Assembly: GCA_015039315.1 (NCBI GenBank) | Contig: WIDE01000006.1 | Coordinates: 65,871-129,870, forward strand | Direction: 5' to 3' | Length of the DNA: 64,000 nucleotides | DNA from: Clavulina sp. PMI_390 | Lineage: Eukaryota; Basidiomycota; Agaricomycetes; Cantharellales; Hydnaceae | In this document: piece after piece, positions 12,901 through 28,085 of the stretch | Layout of the letters: every line of letters starts with the position of its first letter | Position numbering within the stretch: the stretch's first letter is position 1 | Program-made: the position numbers and the translations under genes | Notes under the pieces: model-generated | The model's input: the letters and a program-made list of their open reading frames with translations, nothing else | What the model was told of the DNA's origin: nothing | Databases searched by the model: none

Positions 12901-13774
12901 CTCGCTGATTAGACGATGATAGTGACCGAATGCAGGGACGGAGACATACGTTTGGCTTAAGAAGGAGGTTTCTTGGCTAGTGGGAGTGGCATTTGGAGCG
13001 GCCGGTTGGAGTTGTGGGTAAAGGGGCTCGCCGTACACAAAGTCGATCCTCACTCGGGCGGGATTGTACATCTAGACAGATCAGGATGCCGTTAATATCA
13101 CATGGTTCCTTTAGTATAAGAGAGTAGAATTTAGTGCGTACCTTGCCATGTTTCTCGACTTGTTTGCCCAGAGTGAAGACTGCGCCGTCCCACACGCCAA
13201 GGCTGCTGCCGTTACCAGCAGGGATACGCACCAGACGCTCGGGTGCATCTGGTATGGCGTGATTGGCGTTGTACCAGAGCCCGTGATGGGAGTGCGCATC
13301 GTCGATGATCACCTGTTGAAGCAAGTCGAGCATCAGCCTCATGCTGATTGGGGCACACACGCAATGTAGGGTACTCACTCGGTCTGGCTCGATCCTGAGC
13401 TTTGCATGCTCGCGGGACAGCACAGGGCTTGGGTGGACCCACGAGTTATCGGCGAGCGTTCTAGCAGAGCTATCTCCAATGCCGCGATAGGCGGGTGCAC
13501 GCCCGATAAGCACCTGGCCGCCCACGGACTCGAGCTCGTTCCGCCAATAGACCTCCTTGTTTCTGTCTACATAGCCAGCGTAGATGTCTGCTTCGGCGTA
13601 CGAGTTTACGTCGAGACGGGTGATGCGGACGCCGGCGATTGTGGTTCCTGGGGCCGCTGCTGCTGTTGCGACGACGGTGAGCATGGGGTGCGTGCGGTGC
13701 CAATGAGCGATCGGCGGTGGCGCACGAGCCGCGAGCGCATACTTACTGGTGTTCTGGGCGTTCAAGGCTGTCAT
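9964..13774 (-). CDS. FHA-domain protein with long acidic region and C-terminal hydrophobic tail
   Basis: Exons 13774-13379, 13312-13142 and 13071-9964 give about 1224 residues. The N-terminal 150-200 residues form a forkhead-associated (phosphothreonine-binding) domain. GR (VLIGRAPAYRG), the SREHAKL motif and IIDDAHSHHGLWYN fit the conserved G-R, S-x-x-H and S-x-x-G positions. The intron at 13378-13313 falls inside the domain. The middle is low-complexity, rich in Asp/Glu/Ser/Pro. Near the end are a basic cluster (RPRKRAR) and a final hydrophobic stretch, GFITGAVAGSVLTWAGLAFF, that could act as a tail anchor. The segment 12949-12872 has perfect intron ends (GTATGT..CAG) and is 78 bases with no stop, so splicing would simply remove 26 residues. 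Partner and pathway are unknown. A role like the tail-anchored FHA subunits of STRIPAK is possible but unproven. Confidence 0.8.
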
Positions 13775-14019
13775 CGTGCTCCCCCTGCAGTGTAAGCCTA
13801 CTTTAGGACGTCGCTGAGGGCAAGATAGACGACAGCGACGGCGGCGGTGAGAGCCAAACGCAGGTGGATGACTCTCCCTCTCTCAATCCGTGGCTCCGTC
13901 GGCAGCACCCAACTCAATTGCAATACATCGTCACGCGTCCCACCTTGTCACGCCTTAATTGTCCTCCCTCGAGATCGCGGATCGATCTCGTCGTACAGAG
14001 TTTACGAGCGAGAGGAGAC
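13775..14019. promoter_or_regulatory. Short divergent promoter region (FHA gene / rhamnose mutarotase)
   Basis: Only about 245 bases separate the two start codons, so both promoters and 5' leaders must share this stretch. No specific element is recognised with confidence. Confidence 0.45.
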
Positions 14020-14573
14020 ATGGAAAATAAAGAAAATGACAACAAGAACGAACCCAAACGCGTATGTCAGGTAATCGAACTTAGGAAACAGTTTCAAGAC
14101 GAATACAAACAGGTAAATGGCTTAGCACTCGCTCTCAAGGCGTCTGAAGGTGCCTCTTGCGCACTCAGGCACTATTGTTGATGGTTAATCAAAACAACCG
14201 CTCATATCCAACGTCTTTGATCAAGCTTCACGCAAACACGTGGCCATCTATTCTCGCCCGCCTCCGCGCCTCGCACATCACCGACTACTCAATCCACTTT
14301 TTTCCTTCTCCCCCATATATCCCGGTCTCCTCCTCTTCCTCCTCTGCTCCTCCTACCGATGAAATAGCCGGCCTCCTAATCGCAACATTCAAATATACTG
14401 GTTCCGACCTTGCAGCAGACAGTGCCGCCATCGCCGCAGACCCTGAAACTCAACGGTGGTGGGCACTCACAGATGGGATGCAGAGATCGTTAGTTCCCGG
14501 GGCAAAGGGGAGTGGCGACGAAACTGGGTTAGGGTGGTGGCTGGATTGTGAAGAAGTGTTCAGAATGGAGTGA
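14020..14573 (+). CDS. rhaM: L-rhamnose mutarotase
   Basis: Interconverts the alpha and beta anomers of L-rhamnose, feeding rhamnose catabolism; a small cytosolic dimeric alpha/beta-barrel enzyme. Two exons, 14020-14112 (31 codons) and 14226-14573, give about 146 residues, slightly longer than the usual length of about 104 because of an acidic/basic N-terminal extension and an extra Ser/Pro loop. Family motifs are clear: VCQVIELRKQFQDEYKQ, LHANTWPSILARLRASHI, YSIHFF, TFKYTG, DPETQRWWALTDGMQ and WWLDCEEVF. The intron falls just before the conserved LHA-x-x-W-P motif, which supports the splice. The gene is convergent with the prefoldin gene. It looks functional. Confidence 0.88.
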
Positions 14574-14801
14574 GATGGTAGAGTTAGGACCAGAGACTGC
14601 AAACAAGGGTAGTTTAGCGTGTTCGAAAGCCAGAAGGATAAGGAGCAGGGAGACATCAGAGAACCAATGAGGGATAAAACTACATGGAGGGAAGAATAAA
14701 ATATGGCAAAATTCGTGTTGATCGTGGCTCATAATACGTACAGTAGCATATATGTGACGATCGAGCATCAGTATCCTTGTCCTCATGGGCCGCCGTTTTT
14801 G

Positions 14802-15668
14802 CTACCCTCGCTGCTGTCCCTGCCCTTGCCCTGCAGCCATCTTGCTTTGCATGATTTGCAACAGCATGTTCAGATTATCCTGCTTCTTTTGGATGGTATC
14901 CTGTAATGTGTCGAGATTTGTCTTGACAAAGTCGACTTTTGCTTGGTAGTGCTTAGTAGCTTCCGCTCGGGACTGTATGGTGTTCCAAAGATAGTGGTGA
15001 TAGGTATAGTGTAAAGTTGGTACGGCGTGTCGGGGAGCAGGGTAGAATGGTGACGACGCGTCAAGATTGATCGGAGGATCGGAGGAGTTACAGGGGAAGA
15101 GTAGAGAAGGGGTAGATGAATACGATAGACCTGGTGGATGTAGAGACAGAAATTATAAACTATGAATGAACGAACCTTCTTCACGTAGTACCCTGTGCCT
15201 ACATCAACGATCACAGAGTCGAGATCGGAAAGCTTTCCGGGAACATAGAGTGAGTTGGTGAGTGGTACAAGGATAGTTTTATCTAGTAGCAAATATACGT
15301 GATAGAATATAGGAAGAAGAGGCAAATCATCAGCGACTTCCACCAAGATGAGCCGATGATGACTGGCTTACCTTTGTTTGCTGGTTTCACTTCGGCAACG
15401 TTCTCTAAACATGCCTTGAATTTTGCTTGGGCGCCTTTTAATTGGGCAAATGAGGTTGTCAGGTGCGAGAGTTCCTGTCAGTAGCGGACGACCATGTGGG
15501 TGGGTGCGGTCCAGGAAAACAGATATTGTGAGGTTGGAAGGTCGCAGGCAAATTAACGAAACAACATGATGGGCATGAATACAGGATGTGAGGCCGCCGT
15601 ACCTCGTCCAACTGCTTCTTCACCTGCGATAGCTGCTCAATGTTGAGATCTTGCACGCTGACAGACAT
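14802..15668 (-). CDS. PFD5: Prefoldin subunit 5
   Basis: Alpha-type subunit of the hexameric prefoldin co-chaperone, which hands nascent actin and tubulin to the CCT chaperonin in the cytosol. Exons 15668-15603, 15474-15372, 15282-15176 and 14972-14802 sum to 149 codons including the stop (148 residues), the normal size. The start reads [20 protein letters not shown], the first coiled-coil helix. The beta-hairpin core reads [15 protein letters not shown] and then [13 protein letters not shown], hallmark prefoldin-5 sequence. The second helix reads [21 protein letters not shown] Gly/Gln-rich tail ends at the TAG at 14802-14804. All splice ends are GT..AG and phases agree. Confidence 0.92.
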
Positions 15669-15993
15669 CGTTCGCAATCTTTAAGCCCTCAGACAGAGCA
15701 CAGATTCGGCTGAGGATTTAGCAGGTAGTTCTCTAAGACAAGGCTTCTAGGCGAAACAGCAAGACTAGTAGGAAATAACGCGATGCTTGAGGTAGATTGT
15801 GTGTGTCCTTGTTGACACCGACGCGAACTGCATTGGGCCACACACTGAAATTTCAGTCCACGTCTGAACTTTTCCCCGCCCCGACTTTGGCTCCCTACCC
15901 TTCCTCACGACCTGCTCTCTTCTAAAGGCTCTCTTAACTCCCCTGTCGTCCTTTTAAGCCCTGTATTTAGGCGCCTCTAGTTGATCTCGAAAA
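15669..15993. promoter_or_regulatory. Bidirectional promoter region (prefoldin 5 / mitochondrial EF-G)
   Basis: 325 bases between two divergent start codons. An inverted CCAAT pentamer (ATTGG on +) lies at 15832-15836, and pyrimidine-rich sequence precedes the EF-G start at 15885-15960. That these act as promoter elements is inference. Confidence 0.45.
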
Positions 15994-19478
<3,485 letters not shown>

Positions 19479-21698
19479 TTTGATCCTCCAGAACTGCACC
19501 CCATGCGGTATTGGTAATTGTTTAGATATTTCGGTAGAAATTTTCTACCCCCGAGCACTGCATTTTTGCTCATATTTTCACAGCACTCTATAATAGATCC
19601 CCATCGCATATTATGATTATTCCATTTTTGCTCGCTGTGGTGCCTGTGCCCTCCTACCTTGATCCTCTCAGAATCACCATTATCTCACCGGGGAGGTTTG
19701 GTTGGTCCGCCGAGAGAGTTCTCACTTTTGTGCTTCTCTCTAAGATGTGATATTTCTCTCAAAGAAGTTCGAGAAGGTTTAATGAATCATCTGGTTCTGA
19801 GGTTCACCCTTATCTCTTCCCTGTAGCGTCATTGATATCCGGTGCGGGTGGCTCAATCACAGACAATCAGATCTACCTCGAAGAAAAAACTGCGATTTGA
19901 ATCAAATAGCCGATCTCTCGACCACTCGCTCATTCACCATCGGCCGGTTATACGTGTGCACAGTATGGGAGATAGATCTACCCTTCCAGTTGACAGCTGA
20001 CAGGTCCGAAATACAGCAGGATTCCTCGTGGTGTGCTTTATTGAAGATACTGTAGTCTAGGCGTCAGTCCTCCTATCTCCGTCCTTTGACTCAATTCTTA
20101 GATAAGACCTATTAATTATGAACTCGGGACACACTCTTAGCATGTCCGTGATATTGCGGTGTTCATACATCTGCGGTTGTACTTTGACGCTGGCTCGTTG
20201 TATGCATCCTATCCATATCCTACGCTGGCAATTTATCAATGCAATATCGCCGATAAACTCTTTGTAGCTCTTCGCCAAGGGCATATTCTCATTGGATAAC
20301 CCTCCTGATAGTTGAACCTTTCTTTTTGTTGCTCGCTTTCTCTTTGGTCGGCGCAAAGTGGTCGTGTATACCGGGATCGCTTGCCCCAAGGCGCAAAAGG
20401 ATTCTCGTCCACTGTTATCTGAGGAAAATCATTTTATTGATAGTCGATGATAGTTTTTACGCTCGTAGATCAACAGCTCCCGACTCACTCTCACTAGAAG
20501 CCCTCTCACGAAGGGGCATCTGACTATTTCTCTGATTATCCTTTCACTCAGAGTGTGTGAATCAACAGCTCGATTTTTGGAAAGATTCCCAATAGTAAAA
20601 ATATGGGAAGTTACCCGCTGCATTCTGGAAGCTCTTTGGGCTTCAGGGTTCTCATTGTGGGTATGTGGGTCTTGAGGTACCTCCACAATCTTCCCTCCAA
20701 AGACATGAAAGAGACATTTCCTTTTCGAGTAGTCGTGGGTGAACATGTTCATCGTTGTCGTTATTTATTTGCAAATGACCCGCGCAACGGATCTGAGGGA
20801 GGCTACAAGCTTCCTTCACCGGACATCCACATGGTAATGATGCACTAAAGGGAGATGGAAGAAAGTGGAAGAGGCGGTCTGGCGACATCCCTCGTTTGTG
20901 CAGGGACGCCGGAGCGGATGCGGAAGCAAAAAAAAACTCGCTTGGGCATGTTGCAGGGTTGAGTCAAAAGTTGAGGGTTTTTACGTAGAAACATTGACCA
21001 ATAGTGACGACACAGGACCAATGCCATCGACCAAACAAAAGTCAAAATGACCCCCACGGGGGTACCGCGTTGCAGGGGAGCTGGCCCAAAAAGCATCGAT
21101 CGATTTGATGTTTCGCCTTGTCGAGGGCGATCTCCGATCTGTATATCCTGTCTTGAAAGTATTTTACGTTCTGACAGGAGGCGGATCTGATTTATTCGGC
21201 CCAATTCGGCTGCAAAAAAGAGGTGGCACAGCAGTCCTTGGCCAATTCATCCCAATCAACAGACGAGACACCGTCGGCATAGAGTACCATCGGGTTAGCC
21301 GCCCAGACACAGGAACATGACGAATGTGCAGGCACACCCACGCGCTCACCCCCTCGTAGTTGTCTCACAACTCAGAGATGCTTCTTTGTATACAGCGACC
21401 CTATCCTTTTTGAAATATGTCTGTGTTCGGGTTCCAGGAGACATGCTTCCGGGTGACAGGTCCGCTTCGGGCCATGACAGCCAAAACAGAAAACTGGATT
21501 CGCCGCGGAATGGAAACCTTTTTGCCAAACACTACCCTATAGTCTACCACCACTCTCTTTTACAACCTTCCTTTCCTTCCATCCCTTCCGCTTTCCTCCT
21601 CCTCTCCCTCAGCTCCTTGTGCCGAGTCGCCGTCGAGCACGCCCTCCAAAGCCTCGGTGCCACCCATCTCACATCACCGCAGCAGCACTCCTCTCGCC
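19479..21698. other. Long intergenic region upstream of desaturase 1
   Basis: About 2.2 kb with no reading frame I can support on either strand. It contains the 3' flank of MEF1 and the promoter of the first desaturase. The last 150 bases or so before the ATG at 21699 are pyrimidine-rich (CCTTTCCTTCC-like), typical of fungal 5' leaders. Confidence 0.45.
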
Positions 21699-24372
21699 AT
21701 GTTTGGAATCGACAACTTTGACTACATTTTCGACGATGCCCCCGAGTACGTCCCCCTCCTCGTCGGTCTCGCCTGTGTCTTCTTCGTCGGCGATGCCCCC
21801 TTCTAACTCTACAATGCTCCGCTCTCTTCTCTCTGGCAAATCACTCCTCACTCTCCGCTCGCCGCTACGAAATTTCGTCCTTATTGTCGCGACTGCACGC
21901 ACACAACACACGGATGATATCGTCTACAATCATTGGAATAGTTACAAAAAGCGGCTCACAACGCCATATACCCTCCCTTCTGCAACCATGAAAGGTCAGT
22001 CGGCGCGGAAAGGGACGATGATGTATGGTTCAGCCGGGGTTGACAAACTCTATTCTTGTCATAATAGAAATCCACGAGTCCATCCCTGCATGGTGCCATG
22101 AGCAAAGTACCACTGCAGCGCTTTACTACACCACCCGTATGCTTCTCGTTGGCGGTATCTGCTATGTAAGTGCACACGTTTTTGGTCGCTTTCCCCAGTT
22201 ACGTCAAATGTCTGATCGCATCTTGCAGACCTATGGCCTCCGAATTCCATATCTCACCCAATTTGTGATACCATATGGACCAGTCGCCACGTTCTTTGCA
22301 AAATGGGCGCTCTGGATAAATTACTGGTGGTGGATGTCCATGGTGTTTGGCGGCTTTTGGACTATCGCCCACGATGTGAGCAGGCGGAATCTGTCAAGCC
22401 GTACCGGCTGCCGTTTATGATTAACTGGCATTGAATACGGGACAATTGAATCATGTTGCTCTAGGCTGGCCACATGAATCTCTCGCCTCACCGCCCCCTC
22501 AACAACGCAATTGGGTGGATCCTGCATTCTTTCCTGCTTGTCCCTTACTACGGGTGGAAGTACAGCCATCGCCTCCACCGTGCGTATCCCACTCGCTAAC
22601 ACTCTGCGGAACACTCAATACTCATTTAATCATCAGACAATGCTATCAATTCGATTGAGCGCGACGAATATTTCTGCCCTCCGACACGCTCCCAGTTCTC
22701 CTCGTACCTGGTGGAGCATTCGCACCCGCCGCTGCCCCCACGCACAGTCTCCGAGCCCTCGAAATATGCCGAGATCTTGGAGGAGGCACCGATCAGTGCC
22801 TTGGTGCGGCTGGGAATTCAGCAGTTCTTTGGTCTTCAGGCATATTTCCTCGTGAATGTGAGCGGAAATGTGCGGTACCCTGCCGGGACGAACGTGAGTC
22901 TCTTTCTTTCTTATTTCGTTTCTCGTTCGGATCGGCGGAGCGACACGGGCTATTCCATATCTTTTGATTCTGCATGATCTCGAGGCGATGCTGGATGCTG
23001 ATAATGCGTTTTTGATTGTTTGAATTCTCATTTTCTCTGGGCATGCTTGTGTGCGTGGGATGCGGTGGAAATTATCCGTGAATGGCCTCGATCTTTTCCT
23101 TATCTCCAGCATTTGACGCTAGGATCGGCGCTCTTTGGGCCTCGTGGTAAGTCAATTGCTCTAGTTGACTTGACGTCTTTTGCATTTTATTGGCATCTTG
23201 GCGCTCACCATCGTACCCACTCTTACGTCTCATCGATATCATAAACCTCCCGTAGCTTCTCGTGCCGGTATCATTGCATCTGATATCGGCCTAGTCCTTT
23301 CGTTCGGTTTACTCGGCTGGTATACGTATGCGACCTCATTTGCGAATCTGTGGCGCATGTACGGCGTCCCGTACTTCCTCGTGAACCACTGGATTGTTGG
23401 AATCGTCTACGTGCGTCTTTCTCAGTAACCTTCATTAATTAATGTGTCTGTAACGCTAATCGTTTCCCGTCTCTCGTGTTTTCTTCCTCGCTTCGACGCC
23501 TCACGACGCTCGATGCTTCCTGCGCCGCCACCGCCACCACCATACGATGACTGTTCTTTATGATCGTCCGCATACCTCAGTTGCAGCACAACGACCCCAC
23601 TGTGCCGCACTTCCGTAACCATGCGTGGACGTACTTGCGCGGGTTCTCGTGCACCGTTGACAGGCCGTTCCTTGGGTGGCAAGGCCGATTCTTCTTCCAC
23701 AACTTGGGTCATGACCACACGGCGCACCATGTGTACTCTCGCATGCCCTTCTGTGAGTCCCCAGCTCGTGTATCGATTGTGGCTTTAATTGGCGATTTAC
23801 TGATGGAAATGCCGATTTCTTCTGTGTTCTGGACCACCCGCCCCTTCGGATCGAAACGGATCCACTTGGCGAACTTGGCGATTGTCATGCAGACAACCTG
23901 CCTTATGCGACCGAGGCGATCAAGAAGGTCATGGGCGATCACTATTGCCATGATAACACCAACTTTATGCGCTCCTTGTACGTCTTATGTGCTTTTCCCT
24001 GCTTTTTTCGGCCATGTGCGCGCCGTATGCTCACACTCCACCCGCCTCCCCCTTCCCTGTGTCTCAGGTATCGTAATTTCCGCATGTGCCAATTTATCGA
24101 TGATGAGGTACGTCATTCAATCAAGGCCAATCAGGGTCCCCGAGAATCAGCCGAGACTAACGAATACAATTGCTACACCTGCTCTCCCTCGTGTCTGCGT
24201 GGTTATGCATATTATTTAGGGCGACGTCGTGTTCTTCCGCGACTCAAATGGCAAACAGCTGCGCGAGATCGACGACAGCGTGTGGGACGAGCTGGGAAAG
24301 CCAGTCTCGGCCACCACGCCGACGTCGGGAGAGAAAGTAGCAACTGGTGCCGAGGTTGCCGACGTCGAATAG
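21699..24372 (+). CDS. Delta12-type fatty acid desaturase, copy 1
   Basis: Membrane di-iron desaturase that would introduce the second double bond into oleoyl lipids in the ER. The ATG at 21699 starts MFGIDNFDYIFDDAP. Exon 1 ends at the conserved GA before GTACGT. Three histidine boxes are visible: HD-AGH, split by an intron at about 22377/22465; HRLHH, split at about 22584/22636; and HDHTAHH at about 23710. Downstream exons read NLPYATEAIKKVMGDHY and RNFRMCQFIDDE, and the end KVATGAEVADVE stops at 24370-24372. The first box has Ala in the middle (HDAGH), whereas copies 2 and 3 have Cys. Hydrophobic spans surround the boxes. The gene is tandem with copy 2, 967 bases downstream. Regiospecificity is inferred from family resemblance and not certain. 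Confidence 0.85.
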
Positions 24373-25339
24373 AGGCGTCGTGAACTCCGTGTCCCGAGTA
24401 CTCCAACGACCACCCCACGATCTCGATAACTACATTGGCCCTCCATCGCTCGATCCTTCTCTCTATTTGCTAGTTCATTTTCCTTATTTTTTCTTCCCAC
24501 ATCACTCTAGTTCGATCGTTGGACTCTCGTTGCCCTGAACAAACCTTAGAATGCACCACGTTTTACGTAACTTTATTCTCACAATCACTCATTTGGACAC
24601 CGCACGTTTTTTCTTATCAAAGCTTCTTGGGTTATTCCATGTATTATATACGCTTTTTTCCCTGCTTGGCGCTGGGTGATTTTCGAGCTCTGCAAGCCAA
24701 GGAGTCTCCAGGTGGAGAGGGTGGGTTTTTTCAGATGGAAAATGGAAAAAAAGGCAGCTGTCAAGTGGGTGTATGGGTGGGTACAGCCGGATGGGACGTC
24801 AAAGTGGTCCGGGTATTCAAAATTTGCATCCGATCAAAGACATTTTTGACAGGGATTTTCCAAGTCTCTCCGGTTACGCAGAGCACTCTGTTGCTACGCT
24901 GAAAACTGAATACATACATGCCTTTTTCAAATACAAAACTGAATAGGAAGATGGCAATTCCCCCAAAAAAACGATATACGTACATGCCGTGCGATGTTTC
25001 TTTGTCTCTGTTTCTGTCTTCCATAACCAAAAAGTCCAGCCACCGACCCAACTGCACACGCTTGGGGGTCCAGGTCTCACTAGCGCGCACTCGCACCACA
25101 CGCTCCTTTTTCGCAAGACAAACCGCCGCATCATTCCTTTCCTTCTGTAAATCACCTCATTCCTTTTGAATCATCATCATCCTCGACCTGATCGCCAGGG
25201 CGTCTCCCCCTCCTTCAAGCTTCCCTCCCGCTTCACGACTCCCTTATCCTCTCTCTTCTCTTCTCCTGGCCTTCCCCGACATCCCCCCGTGATAGTTCCT
25301 CCTACCACATCTCATTAAACGTCCCTCTGAGCCGTTATA
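24373..25339. other. Intergenic region between tandem desaturases
   Basis: Terminator flank of copy 1 and promoter of copy 2. Long C/T-rich tracts (25190-25330) precede the ATG at 25340. No gene seen. Confidence 0.5.
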
Positions 25340-27754
25340 ATGGCTGAACACGCTACAAAGACCGTGAATACGCCAGAGACTGAGGAATGCAGCACGTCGT
25401 TGCTCGCCTACATCTTCGATGATGCCCCCGAGTGAGTTATGCCTCTCCTCCCTATGCTATCCTCGCTCTGAACAGACTTTCTTGCGATGACTCCCTTTTG
25501 CTGCTCTGTTTCAACCCTCCATGGACGTTATGGACGTGGTGTTTGAATGTCTGGCATGGTTCCCCCCCTCCAGCTACAAACGGAGGCTTGCCATGCCTTA
25601 CACCCTACCAAAGGTCACGATGAAAGGTGTGTGCTTGCCTCCCCCTTCGTACAAGGCATGGCATAGCTGATGCTCCCCCCTCCTCCATTCACCTCCATCA
25701 GACATCAACGATGCCGTCCCAAAATGGTGCCATGAACGACGAACAGACCTCGCCCTGTTCTATTCTGTGCGGATGGCTCTCACGGTTATCTCGTTCTTCG
25801 TGAGTAGTCGGCCCGATCCATCAACCGGGCTTGGCCTTCCTCTAATGACTCTTTATTGCATTCAAAACACAGGCCCTCGCCGCCAGAATTCCATACTTTG
25901 TCTCGCTAGCCGAGCCCCTGGGCGTTACGGTGCAGCAGACAATTCGCTATGCACTTTGGGGTTCGTATTGGGTCTGGCAATCATTTGCATTCAGTGGACT
26001 TTGGACTATTGCCCATGATGTACGTCAATTCCCCTCATCCTCGTTTTTACTGCCATGCGCGCTTGACATGCTATGTTATCGCACATCATGGGCAACGAGG
26101 CCCGGACTAATTTGTGCTGACCCCCTCATTCCGATAGTGTGGGCACGGAAACGCCTATCCTCACTCTTGGCTCAACAACCTCAATGGCTATCTGTTTTAC
26201 AGTTTTGTCCTTATTCCGTACTACAACTGGAAATTCATCCATGACATCCATCGTGCGTCCTCACCCCTTTCCCTCTAGTCAGGGAGGCTGCTGCTGCCAG
26301 TGTAACGTAACTTCCTAACGCGCGGATCGTTTGTTTCACCAGACTCCTCACTGAATTCAATTGAGCGCGACGAGCATTTCTGCCCTGTCCCGCGCTCAGA
26401 GTGGCCGACCGGCGCCCTTCCTCCGCCTACAGAGGAGAACCCCTCCAAGTACTCAGAGGTTCTTGAGGAAGTCCCCGTCATCGTCGCAGTCAAGTTGCTC
26501 TTCCAGCAGGTATTCGGCATCTGGGCCTATCTTGCCGTCAACTTGACAGGGAATGTGAAATATGGTGTAGCAAATGTAAGTCGTGTGCACCCCTCAGTCA
26601 TTTCCCAATATCACGTACCCTCCGATGCGTGTGGCTGTGGCTTGGAATCACTGATGCCCATGCGTTATGTCATGATTTCATTTAGCACTTCTCGCCTTAC
26701 TCGCCACTCTTCCCCCCAAATCGTGCCTCCCACCGCGCGCTTCTGCTGTCAGATGCTGCGATTGCTGGGATGATTGTCGGATTAGGTTACTATGCCTATA
26801 CGACGTCATTCCGCCACCTGATGGCCATGTACTTTGTCCCATACTTCCTCATGAACCACTGGTTGACAGGAATCTTATTCGTGAGTAGCTTTCCCACGCG
26901 TGTTTCTTCCCCTTTCCTCTCCTTTCCAATCAACACAGCAATAGCAACTGACTCACTTATCTCTCTACTCCACTTTTGGCATCTGACATGCTCGCTCTCG
27001 CTCTTGCTCTTGGCGCTCCACGATCGACGCCGACAGCTCCAACACACTGACCCCACCGTCCCATACTTCCGCAAAAGTGCCTGGACTTCAATCCGGAGCG
27101 CCGCTTCCTCGAGTGTCGATAGGCCCACTTTCGGTGACGCCGTCGGCCGATATTTCTTCACAGCACTTGCGCACGACCACGTTGCTCACCATTTGTATGG
27201 GCGCATGCCATACTGTGAGTTACACTTGCTATCTCTACTCTTCATATTTGCTTGATCGGGGAGGAGGCAAGAAGTGAGGCTTATCAGAGGCTTACCTTCA
27301 TGATTTTCTACTCTCTCACACAGATAACTTGCAGTATGCCACCCCGGCGATCAAGAAGGTCCTCGGCCCACACTATAATCGGGATAGCACTAACTTCTTC
27401 CGATCCTTGTGAGTTTCGTCTCCCTTTGTCTAGTTGAGGGCATAAACCAATCAACAACATGGACCATATCTGACGATGTGATTATTCTCGCCTTCCAGAT
27501 GGCGCAACTTTACTCAATGCCAATTTATTAACGACGAGGACCCCGTGCTCTTTTACCACAACTCCAAGGGCGTACAGCTCCGCGCGATCGACGATAGCGT
27601 CTGGGAGGAGCTCACCGTGTCTCCTCCCGTCACCCCTCTCAAGGCCTCCTATGCGTCGGAGTCTGACTGTGGCGAGTCCGATTCTGAGACATCGAGCGTG
27701 AAATCCTGGTGTATGTCACCGGTTTCGGAGACATCAGAGTCCGAGGGATTTTAG
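25340..27754 (+). CDS. Delta12-type fatty acid desaturase, copy 2
   Basis: Same enzyme family as copy 1 with the same intron layout. The ATG at 25340 begins MAEHATKTVNTPETEECS and exon 1 ends at 25431. Following exons include 25574-25626, 25702-25799, 25873-26019, and one from 26138. Histidine boxes: HD-CGH (split at 26019/26138), HDIHH (split after the first base of the last His codon, near 26252) and HDHVAHH at about 27176-27196. Hydrophobic segments include VFGIWAYLAVNLTGNVKYG and MIVGLGYYAYTTSF. The C terminus is acidic and Ser-rich (SESDCGESDSETSS) and stops at 27752-27754. It is closer to copy 3 than to copy 1 in almost every block. It appears intact. Confidence 0.86.
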
Positions 27755-28085
27755 ACATGATTATTATTGATGCATATGGACTTTTTTCGACTTCTACTCC
27801 TTTCCCTCTTCTACTAGCAAGTTACCTTTATTTTTGTTTGATCGTTTTTGGGTTCATGTTTATTTTCGTTTTTCTCCACTCGCTCACTCGCATCATCCAC
27901 TCATATCCATTCATTCAATCTGTATTGAGTACGTAGTCCCCCAGAACCTGCATCCCTGCTGTTCTATCCTATTTTGAACATTCAGTGAATACATAGAATC
28001 TTGACCACAACTTTTGCCTATCGAAAAACAGTTGGGCCCACCAGAGCAGAGGCCTCCCTCGCTGACAGTGGTCCCCAAGATTGAT
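27755..28085. other. Convergent intergenic region
   Basis: 3' flanks of desaturase 2 (+) and F-box copy B (-). T-rich in 27780-27900. No gene seen. Confidence 0.5.

Noticed and set aside
9964..13071. Several long + strand frames opposite the FHA gene
   Set aside because: They are shadows caused by the GC-rich, low-complexity coding sequence on the minus strand; no independent start, domain or splice evidence.
19479..21698. Possible gene or RNA in the long gap before desaturase 1
   Set aside because: Frames are short, overlap on both strands and show no recognisable motif; no tRNA-like cloverleaf was found by eye.
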